A stretch of DNA of 64,000 bases from Yponomeuta sedellus (lineage: Eukaryota > Arthropoda > Insecta > Lepidoptera > Yponomeutidae). The DNA is taken from contig OW203722.1 of NCBI GenBank assembly GCA_934045075.1, forward strand, positions 9,823,396-9,887,395, written 5' to 3'. Below are positions 12,601 through 24,600 of this stretch, one piece after another; the first letter of the stretch is position 1, and each line of letters starts with the position of its first letter. The notes beneath the pieces were generated by a model. That model ran no database searches. It was not told the origin of the DNA and was given only the letters and a program-made list of their open reading frames with translations. A program made the translations under genes and the position numbers.

Positions 12601-15600
12601 CCTCAAAAACATGTCGAAGATACTGAAGAAGAGAAAGGTACTATTGAGATAGCCAATATGGTTGAACTCACCAAAAAAGTGGAGCTCTTAGAACAGCTGA
12701 ATTGCCAAATCCGACAGACAAACAAGGAGCTGGAAAACAAACTGGCGGCAGAATCAAAATCCTCAGCTACTGGATCGCCTATCAAGAAAGCCAACAGTCC
12801 CGTACCAACAAGAAAGGGGGGAAGAAATACAGCAGCAAAGATGAAGTCACCCTGGAGTGCTCTATCTTCAGAATCATTACCACAAGAAACTGACAAAAAA
12901 CACAAACAAAATGAAACTGCAAAATTGGAAAATGTAATACAATCCTTGAATAAGGAGATTTTGGATAAAGAATATGTGATTTCGCAGAGGGATGAACTGG
13001 TGTCAGAACTTCAAAACAACATTACAGATAAACAAATCTACATAGATGAGCTGTTAAGAAAACAAGATGTTTCTAAAGTAGATGTAGGTGTTTATACTGA
13101 CGTCACTGAAATTCCCATTTTTCCATCTTCTTCGAGGGTCGACGAGGTAGACAGTACCAATGCAGACGAACCTATGGAAACAATAGGCTCCCTTGAAGAC
13201 AAACTCAAACTTGCAAATGAACAGATTGCCGCTCTGAACGAAGAGATCGAAACTGCAAACAAGAACATGATAAAGGTGAAATCAAACCATAAACTGAAGC
13301 TGAAACAAATGCAGAAGACAATAGATAACTTGAGTAAAGTGTCTGACACGAACGCGGAGATAATCAAGCTGAATGAAGAATTACATCAGCTTTCGCAAAA
13401 AGTGGCAGAGTTAGAAGAGGAGAAGGGTAACTTACAATTGCATCTGGTCGACTATGATAGTGGAAGATGTGAGTATAAATATTGATATCTCTCCTTTGTT
13501 CAGTCTCTCACAACCTTGCACTTTTAACTGAATTACATACCGTAAATTTACGTCTGTATCGCGGAGGGTTGGTCGAGTCCTGTTAGCACGTGACTCTATC
13601 AAATAATATTTTAAATGATTTATAGGGAAGAGCGGGTAATCGTGCTCTTCCACTATAAAGGGAAATTTCCCGCCAGGTAGATCATATGTCTGGGGACGGC
13701 CGGTCCAACTATCGTTATTTGGACGTTATATTTATGGTATGTCATTGAAACACTTTGATTGCGCGAGGCAGGAATGTTGGAGTTTGTAATGCGCGCGCAG
13801 AGTTGATATGTGCTCGCCACATATTATTTAAATTTTGATGAAGTTATTTCTGCATAAAATATTGTTTAGGTAATGTTTGTCTACACCATAATAGAGGTTT
13901 CATCGACTGGAGGTTCCATTGTACATATTAATATTCATTCTTCTGTTGTTCTTTTGCATTCTCATTACATAACGTTACACATTGTCATTACATAATATTC
14001 TCCTTGGTTAACGCAATAATTGAGGTTTTATTTCATTCATGGCTTAGACTATTAAACAAGACTTTATAAAACTATACAGCCCACGTAATACCATCTCTAG
14101 ACGGCTTTACCAATGTTAATAGGTCTATTATAGTAACAATTGTATTCCACTTTTTTATGACTTCTCCTAGTTATAAAACATCTTAATATTTCATAAATAG
14201 TAATAAAAACCCTCAATTTGTATAAGCATCATTTGTTTTCGTCCTAAAAGTGTTATTCCTCTTTCAGTGACAGAATCGGACACATATAAGAAAATGCTAG
14301 AAATGGAAACATTAGCAGAAGCACGGTTGAAAGCAATAAGCATTTTAGAAGCACAGAAGTTTGATTTAGTTCAAGGTAACGTAGATAATCGAGTTAGAAT
14401 ATTTTGAAGCAATTTCCTTCTCTTTTTTTCGACGATTTATAATGAACTAACTGTTGTTCGATCGGATTCGTTGGGTTCGGTGTCGAAGTGAGATTTGGTT
14501 GAAAATTATTAAAGCCATTTGGCTAACAAGCTTCTTAATTCTGTGCCACGATTTAAACATACAAACAATCAGATTCATAAGATGATGAAATTAACCAGTT
14601 GATCTTATTCTTTTTTTTTTCAGAACTACATGATCTGCAACAGAAAAACGTAGAAATGGAAGACAAGTTAGCAGATATGACACAGTTGCAAAATGAACAG
14701 GTCTGTTCTGAAATGAGATCAGTCCAGTTGGAAGAGCAAATTGATAGTCTCATAGCCACTAAGAAAGAATTAGAACTGGTCATCGAAAATCTAAAACTCG
14801 ACATAGAACACCTGAATGAGACCATCAAACATTTGCATGAAGAAAAAGACAATATTGCACATAAATTAGAACATTACATCCAAGAAAATATGGAGCTTAC
14901 TGATAAACTAGAAAAACTAAGCGCAGAGAAAGTAAGCTCTGCGGAATCAATAGAAATTGTTGAATCATTGACAACACAAGAGAAATTAGAGCTTGAAGAA
15001 TATAGTAAAGGTATTATAAACAACCCTATGGTGGAGGAACATCATCCCGATCACTACCAAGAGACATCGACTCATGAACGCAATGAAATCGAAAAACTTG
15101 TGCAAGAAAGTGCTGAGTTGAATAAGAAAATAGAACTCTTCACTCAAGAAAGGCAAGAAGTTATGGAAAAGCTCAACAAACTAAGGACAGAAAACGAAGC
15201 ATTGCAAGAAAATATACTCCAAAATAACCTTAACTCAAATGCTTTGCAAACCAATATTGAAACTTTGATTAATGAAAAACAAGCGTTGCTAGTCTTGAAT
15301 GAAGATCTCTCAAAACAAATCGAGGAGTTAAAACGTGAGAGGATTGAAATTATGAAGGAGAGCGTCGAATCTAACAAACCTGCATCGGTTGAAGATGTAG
15401 TTGATGCGATTGCTCAGGACACTCAGACAGACGATAACAAAGGCGATAAAGGAAAAGACAGAACTAAGAACGTCAAACAATTGACAAAAGAAATCCTCAA
15501 ACTTAAGAATACCATCAAGGAAAGGGAAGCTGAAATTGGAGACTGCCAAATGAAGATTTTGTCGCTGGAAGAGCATCAACAAAAGCAAAATGAATCCTTG

Positions 15601-18600
15601 CAAAATAATGCCACATACGAAGCCAAATTAAAGAGTTTGATCGATGAAAATAACTCTCTGAAGGAAGAAATATCAAATATCAAGAATAACAAAGAATCCC
15701 AAAACGAAATGAAGAAGTTGAGAGACAACAATGAACTTTTGCAGCAAGAAATGCTGAAAGTACAACAAGAATATGCTAACACTATTCATATTCGCGATGT
15801 AAGAATAAAAGAATTAGAAAATCTTTTATTAGAATATGAGCGACAGATTCACAACTATTGCAACACCTTGCAGCAAAAAGATAAAGAATTAATTGAGTAC
15901 AGCAACCAAATCACAAAACTAAATGAAGTATCTCTCAAACTAAAATCCACGATAGATTTGCTTGAAGAAGAAAAGGCTAAAGAGCAAAATGCAGAACTTG
16001 TAAAATCATTAAACAAACAAATTAATGTTTATCAGAAGAAATTAGCAGAGTTTGAAGAAAGATTAAGATTCCTGGAAGAAGAAAAAGCCAAGCTGATTAG
16101 CCTGAAAGGCGTTTTAGAAAACAAAAACATGACAATTGAGGGTGAGCTCAAAATTCTACAAGAAAATCTGACTGAAAAGCAAGCTCTTATCAAGAATTTA
16201 CAACATATAAAGGAAAAACATGACGAAGACGTTGCAGCTATTAAATTAGAATCTAAGGAACGGGACGAAGAAATTCACGAAATCAAACTACAACTTAGAA
16301 AAGAATCGATTGAGAATGAGAAGCTTCGAACTAGTTTAGACGAAAAGAACAACGCCATTAATGCCTATATCACTGAACAAGAAGAACTTAAAGAACAACT
16401 TAATAAGTTGACGGAAGAAAACAAAGAACTTCATGATCAATTTGGTACAGCAGATAACAGAAATAAGGAGTTGTTAGAAAAGCTTAAAAAGTTTGCTGGT
16501 AATTTAAAAAAAAAAACTCTTATGTACTCTGAACTGGAAGGTCAGTTAGCCGAGACACAAAAACAAGTGGAACAACTGTCTTTGCAACTGGAAAGCCTAC
16601 CTGGTGTACAAGAAAAACTAAAATATGCAGAGGACGAGTTAAACAGAATTTTATCTCAAAAAGCTCAATTAGAGCAACAAAAATCCAAGGAAACGGTTCA
16701 GCTACAAAATGAATACAAGGCTCTTCAAGAGAAGATAGCTTTTACTGAGAATGAACTGTCTAAAGGACAGGAAGCGTACCAAGCCGTAGTGAATGAGTTG
16801 CATTTAGCCCGCGAACACAATAGCAACCTCAGTGCACATGTTGACGTTCTAAACAAAAAAATAGTCGAAATAGAAATCGAACAGAAAAATAATACTAATT
16901 TTGTTACCAAAATTCAAACTTTAGAAAGTGAGATTGCACAAAAGCAGATGCAGATCAAGGAATTACAGAATCAAATTGAAAACCAAGGTCAAAGCCTAAA
17001 TCAGCTACAATACGGTCAAGATGCTAAGCTTCAAGAACGTGATATGTACATTGAAAGCTTGGAATTAGAGATACATAAATACAAAAGCCGGATTAGTCGT
17101 CTTGAAGAAAGTATTTCTGTGATGGAGGATAGAAGGCAGTCACTTGAACGTAAAGCAGATCAATTGGACAGCCAGCTTCAAGAAAAGCAAAAAGCTTACA
17201 CTGACTACACAAGCCAGGAAGACGAACTAGTTGAAAGGTTAGCCATTCTCATGGACCACGATAGAGTAGTTGAGAAACAACTTCATGAAATAGAAAGCGA
17301 AAACAGAGAACTACAATTCAAAATACAAAGTCTTAATGAAGAAAGCGAACAGCTTCGAAGGTCGCTCTCAGAAACGCAGGACCAATGTAATGTTCTTAAG
17401 GACAAGGCAGCAAAAGTTGATATAGCAGAGTCTAATGCAGTAAGCTATGAAGAGCGTATACGTGACCTCGAGTCTTGTTTGAAGAAGATGACAAATGACC
17501 ATCAAGCTGTTATAGGCAAAACAAAACACGACATTGAAATGTTAGAATCTGAATTCAACACGCAAATTGAGAACTCTATCAAAGAGAAGAAAGCCTTGAG
17601 CGAAAAGTATGAGAAAATGAATGATCATGTGTTTCAGCTAGAACAAAAAGTTCAAGAATACAGGTCTACTATTCATAACCTTAGTGTGAACTTGGAAGAA
17701 ACGAATCGCTTGAACCTTGAACTTTCTGAAAGAAACCAGGCAGAAAAATCATCGCTTCCCGATTATACGGAGCAGTATGTTAGTGAGATCAATAAACTCA
17801 ACGCTATCATAAATGGTAAGAACCAAGAAATTGCAGAACTCTCTAAAAAATCAAACTCTTTGCAAACAACCTTAGAGAGTCAGCTAATGCAGCTTAATGA
17901 TAAGCTACATCATGCTTCTTATGAAATAGAAAAACTTATTGCAGATAACAATGCCACGAAAGAAGTGAACCAACAGTTAGAAGCGCTCCTTCATGAAAAA
18001 GATGTCCAAATCAAACAGCTAATTGAGAAAAAGACAGTATCGTTTGAAATGAGTATACCTAAAACAGAAGGCATGATTATATCATCCACTTTTGAATCCT
18101 TGAACGTGGATCCTTCGCCAAGTGTTTGTGACGTATCTAACATTGAATCGCAGATTGTTAGTGAAGCTGTACATAATACCGCACCATCTCAACCCCAACC
18201 ACCGACTAACGTGTCCGATTATTTCCTGAATCAACCTGCAACAGAAGACTTTGTGGAACCATTAATAGTTCCGAAGAAGGCTTATTTATGTTACAAAGGT
18301 GATGAAGAGGACAAGGCATCTAATGTTATCGAGGAAATCGACCCTTTCAATTCCGATGAAGGATGGGGCTTAGGTGAAACCGAGTCTGAGCAAGTAATGC
18401 CAGGTTTTACACAATACAACGAGCAAATACTGAAGCTAGAAATGAATAACGACACTCTGAAGTCAGATTTGGCTGCCAGCAATGCAAAGTTAATGAAAGC
18501 TCTGAAAAAGTTGAAGGAACTCAAAAACACCAACGACATGCTTTCTAATGAACTGAAGATATCGAAGCAGGTTTCCCAGTCATCTTTCTTGGATAGTGCT

Positions 18601-21600
18601 ATTGAAGATGAGCTTAAGGTACACATTGAAGAATTGGAGAAGAAAATTGAAGAGCTAAATGCTGATGTGAGCAAAGAAAGGCGTGAGAAAGAAACAGTCA
18701 GAAAACAGAATGAAATATTCCAAAATGCCAATGAAAGACTCACTGAAATGAAGGAAAAACTAGACAACGAATTAGAGTTGTGGAAATTTAAGTTCAAGGA
18801 AACTAATGATAAAATTTCTTCCTTGCAATGGGGTGGTGACTCTAAAACTCCAGAACATAAGCTTGCGGTGCCTACCGACGGTAAAAACGAACGTCTTATG
18901 GAAGAAATTATGAAGATTGAAAAAGAAAACGATGACCTGCAATTAACACTTGATGAGCTTCAAGCTGAAAACAAAGAACTGCAACAAATACAATCGCAAT
19001 TGAAAGAAGAAGTTGGCACACTAAGAAATAAATTGGAGAAACAACAGATGTCGACCGACACCAGTGATATGCTCAATAGTAAATTAGCAAAATTAATGAA
19101 CGATAATGCGGAGCTGAATAAGTCTAACCTATTGACCGAAGAGAAATTACGAAGTGCTGAAGAAAAGATTAAAAGCGCCGAAGAAAAGATTAAAAGTGTC
19201 GAAGATCTGCATAATGAAGCTGTACTAAAACACGATAAACTTTACGAAGAATATAATGATGCAAAGAAACAACATGAATCTTACATAAACACTCTTCAAG
19301 AACAGTCCGACCAATTAAAACAAGAAATTAACACGCTTAATCTGCGATTGGGAGACTCGAATACGATAGTTCAGAATTTAACCTCACAACTTGAAGACCT
19401 GAAGGCCAGGCTCACGATAGATGAAGAACATAAATCCGCCTCGCAAGCTTCAGACGCGTTTATGCTCTCAGAGAAAAATAATGCACTAGTAGACCAGTTG
19501 CAACAAGTAAAAGAAAGCCTAGATGAAGCCAACAATAGAATTGTTCAGTTAGAAAATGAAAAAGTCCAATATGAAGAACAAATTAAAGATCTCCACAGCA
19601 AAGTTGAACATCTGAATACAGAGAACGACCAACTTTTGTCGCTTGTTACGGAATTACGATCCTCTATTTCGGCGGCTATTGATCAACGCGGTTTCGAAAT
19701 TGCTGAACTGTGGAAGCACCATTTAGCACAGAGAGAAGCGGACTTTCAAAAGTTGGAACAGGAATTAAGAGCACAATTGAATTCCTCTGAAAATAAATAC
19801 GAAGAGCTGCTAAATAACGTTCAGTCTTCAACTCAAGAAGAGACGAACACTTTAGTGATGGTCGAGCAAATCAACGGCTTGAAAACGAAGTTACAGGACA
19901 AGGATGAGCACTTAACCAGTTTGCAAAATAAATACGCGGAGGTGATAAGTCAACTCGAGATGTTGCGCTCAGAACATGAAGATGAAAAGGTCATGTTGGA
20001 GACTAAACTACTGGCGCAGCAAGAAGAGTATGAAAAGCAAATTAGTTCTATGAAAGTGACACAACAAGAATCGGCTGAAACCAAGCAGAAACTGGTCGAA
20101 CTGGAGTCAGAACTAGCTACCAAAGACCAATTCAAGTCTAAACTTGCTATAGAACTAGATGAATCAAATCGCATTAAAAACGAACTCGAAAGCAACATTC
20201 AAGAATTGACCAATCAAATTCGAATAAAGGACGCTGAAGTTTATCAAAAAACTAATGAGTACAGTATTATATTGGCGCAAAGAAATGAAGAGTTTGAAAA
20301 CATTCGAAAGCAACTTATCGACTACGAAAAGAAACTAGAAGATTTGAGTTACGAGAAAGAGTCGGAACTAGCGATACTCCGATTAAAAATGCATGAAAAC
20401 AAAGAGTATTACGAAAAGATACAGAACGGTTACGAAACTGAAAAGTCACGTCTCAGTGATGAATTAAACGCGAAAATATTAGAATGTGGAAACTTAAACC
20501 GATTAGTCACCAATCTAAACAAGTCATTAGAAGACCATTCAAATAGGATAGCCGAAATGCAGACCGCTCTAGAGAACCAAGAACTCGAGATAGTCACTCT
20601 GAAAGACGACGTGGAAAATCTACAGCAGTTGCTGCGAAGCTCCACTAGTAAAATCGAGAAACACGTCACGTTCGCCGCTGACACTAAAGGAACCGAAAAC
20701 GTAGCTGAAAACGAGGCACAAAGCCAGGCTTTGTTAGATCCGGTGCCTAGAGCCGAGCTGGATTTGGCATTGTACATGCTGCACCAGCGTGATGTTCGCT
20801 GCGAAGAGTTCACGATGGAGCTATCTCATTTACTCGACGAGCGAGATACGTTGCAACTTCGGCTGTCCGACAGTCTTCGTTCCTTCGAGGAGTTGAAGGC
20901 GAAGTGCAAAGCGTCGGGGTTGGACTTCGCACCGGCTCCTAGTCAAGACACAGTGGCCGAGTTGCCCACTGTCAGTTTTGAGAGAGAGCAGCACTTCGTC
21001 GATACGCATCGGGCGCAGTCATCGCGGAGCAGCAGCATCAGCGACCCTGATGGGGACAAACCGAAGTTACAGGCCAAGTAAGTGAAGTTGACGGTATTGC
21101 TCTACTGTTGTTGAAGTTGTTGTAACATACTACATTTTGTATACCCGAGCACTTACTTGATTTTTACTATTTTACTGAAGTTATTAATGACACCCAAAAT
21201 AAAACAAATGATTTTTATTTTTAAATTTTCGGGAATCTTTCTAAGCACTACCTTACTTCCAAATGTACAAGGAGCGGGCAGGGAAACTGTTGCTACATCA
21301 AATTAGGACAATACCCTATAAATATCATGATACATTAGGTATTTATTTATTTCATATAAATTCTTACACCAACTGATTAGGTGATTGTGACACCACAATC
21401 ATGATCAGTTGGTGACAAGGTTATACATATTTACGGACATGTAAAAACACGATTTCTCTAATACTCTCCTTCAGTGTAAGTAAACTGAGGTTACGTCTTT
21501 CCCCTTTACCACAGACTATTTAAACTATGTGTAAGGAGTGTTTTAACTACTAAGCCCTAATAAGCTAAGATTACAGCGTCGAGAAAACCTTTCCCCACGG

Positions 21601-24600
21601 TAGATAAGTGAAACGACCATTTACCAGAAGCTTAATGATTGGGTTATACGAGGGCTGCTACTTATGTATGCGGAATAGAAAAAATAAACAAATGTATATG
21701 GCTAAATATGCTTTTATTGATTTTAAAGTATTCTCCACTATGATCGATGAACTTTTGCATTCGATGAAACCAATTTGTAAAACACTTTTTCCACTCTGAT
21801 TGAGGTATCTCCAAAACGTGCTGTTTGAACGCATCTACGGCATCTTCACGGGTCGAAAATCGTTGACCACGTAATTTATTCTTTACATTTGGGAATAAAT
21901 ATAAATCATTGGGAGCCAAATCAGGGATGTACGGTGGATGACCCATCAATTCTATTTTTTGACCATCCAAAAATGTAGTTGTTTCCTGAGATGTATGACA
22001 GCTGGCATTGTCATGGTGAAGTATGATTCTGCGTCGCTGGTTGTTTTGGCGTATTTCTTCAAATACTTCCGGCAAACAAATGGTCGTGTACCACTCCGAA
22101 TTAACCGTTCTGCGATTCTCCAGTGGTATTGTAGCCACAATGGCTATTAATACCAAAAAAGCAGGCCACCATTTGCTTTACAGTGCTTTTTGCATAGCCA
22201 CTTTCGTAGGGTTCGGCTCATTTTGAAACACCCAAACTTTTAATTGTTGTTTAGTTTCGGGATCGTACGCGTAGATCCGGGATTCGTCACCTGTGTAGAT
22301 ATTATAAACAGATTTTGAGTCGCCTCCGTTGAATTTTTTTAAGGTTTTCTTGCACCATTCGACGCGAGCATCTTTTTGATCCTGAGTTAAGTTGTTCGGG
22401 ATCCAACGCGAACAAATTTTTTTTACAGACAAATGTTCATGTAATATTCTATGAATGCTCGTCATACATATGCCCAGAATAGCCTCTATCTCGCGATACG
22501 TAACATGGCGGTCTTGCATTATTAGTTTTCGCACAGCTTCAATATTTTGTGGCACAACCACCAATTTCGGGCGACCTTCTTTAACTTCGTCCGTGTGCTT
22601 ACTGCGCCCGCGATTAAACTCACTAAACCAGTGATACACAGTCGTTTTTGATGGAGCTTCACCACCAAAAGTCGAAGTTAATTGATCTACGCACTGTGGT
22701 TGCGTTAAACCACGTCGAAAATCGTAATAAATCATAGCACGAATATTTTCACGAATAGTGAGTTCCATTTATTCAGCGATATGACATTTTAAACCCAACA
22801 AAAACAAAACACTAACGTATATAATAGAAAAATATTAGTTTTACTGCGGAAAAATATCTTATTCCCATGGGAAAATCGATAAACCGCGGATAACACCGCG
22901 GGCACAGCTAGTGTGTTTATAACTGGTACAATGGTGAACTCTCGCCAGGCTGTCGGAGCTGCGGTCCGTGCGGCACAGCCGCGACGTGGTGCTCCGGAAC
23001 GAGAGCGAACAGCGGCAGATCGGCATGCGGCTATTACACCGGGACGTCGCCAACTTGCCGCCCGAGGCTGTTCAGCAACTTGAGCAGGCGCACCATACCT
23101 TATGTAAGTGTATATAATAATAATCACGACCGGAATCTTGGGTTCGGGATCAGCCTGAAAAAGGGGATTCTTGAGTGTTGAGTGGAGCAGGGTGTGTGTG
23201 TAGATGTGTATATCTAGGTTATATTAGATTTAGCATGCGGCTACTGCATCGGGACGTAACCAACTTGCCGCCCGAGACTGTTCAGCAACCTGAGCAGGCG
23301 CACCATACCTTATGTAAGTGTATGATAATTACCACGACCGGAATCTTGGGTTCGGGACCAGCCTGTGACAAAAAAGGGGAGGGTTGAGTGTTGAGTGGAG
23401 CGGTGTGTGTGTGTGTGTGTGTAGCTGTGTATATCTAGGTTATATTAGATTTGGCATGCGGCTATTACACCGGGACTTCGCCAACTTGCCGCCCGGGGCT
23501 GTTCAGTAACTTAAGCAGGCGCACCATACCTTATTTAAATGTATATAAATAATAATAGCCACGACCGGAATCTTGGGTTCGGGACCAGCCTGTGACAAAA
23601 AAGGGGAGGGTTGAATGTTGAGTGGAGCGGTGTGTGTGTAGATGTGTATATCTAGGTTATATTAGATTTGGCATGCGGCTATTACACCGGGACGTCGCCA
23701 ACTTGCCGCCCGAAGCTGTTCAGCAACTTGAGCAGGCGCACCATACCTTATTTAAATGTATATAATAATAATAGCCACGACCGGAATGTTGGGTTCGGGA
23801 CCAGCCTGTGACAAAAAAGGGGAGGGTTGAGTGTTGAGTGGAGCGGTGTGTGTGTGTATAATCAATTCCACCAACTTAGTCAGTAAATTGACATTTGCGA
23901 TGTGACCAGTTTATGACAGAAAAATAATAGGAATGTACACAATCGACATAAAATATAGACTTTGCTTAATTTTTTTTATTTTATAGATTTATCCCGCAAC
24001 TCACGAAAACTATGTAAGACATGATGAACATATTTTTAGTTGTTCGCAACACCCATCTTTCACGTCAATTCCAGTTTGACCTAAATTATTGAGTGTTTTA
24101 CTGGCTTACGTCTCCTGGATATCTATCGAGACGTAAGCCAGTAAGTAGATACTTAGAGTCAATTATGGATCCTCAACCATCTACTTCAAAATATTAAAGC
24201 CTTTCCCCAAGGAAAACAAAGGAGGCGCCAATCCCTTAAAATATTGAAATGATATTGAAAACTTACAAATAATTACACTATTTTTATTTTAATGCACTAA
24301 CCCGTGCTAAGGAACAAATTTAAAAACCTATTTAGAGGCTAAAAATTTCACCCATGCCGGGATTCGAACCCGCAACCTCTGGCTATCCGTACCAGCGCTC
24401 TACCAATTGAGCATGGGTGAAATTTTTAGCCTCTAAATAGGTTTTTAAACTTACAAATAATTATGTTTTTAGTACAGTTGCTCAAAAAGTGGCGTATTAC
24501 AGGGACGTATAGCGTGCGGGATGTGGGCTATTACACACTCGTGCTTTTTTTTACCTTTCCCGCACTCGTGCGTTTTCTTTCCCAACTGTCAAAATAATGT

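Noticed and set aside
21648..22775. Active mariner
   Set aside because: The transposase is split between two frames with a stop near 22178, and one terminal inverted repeat is missing.
23175..23387. 70-codon open frame as a separate small gene
   Set aside because: It is a read-through of one unit of the exon-9-derived array, including (GT)n intron sequence.
24348..24420. A functional tRNA gene
   Set aside because: It has A- and B-boxes, but the anticodon loop lacks the usual T33 and the T-stem has a mismatch. It is flanked by SINE sequence, a target duplication and related copies, so it is a SINE head.
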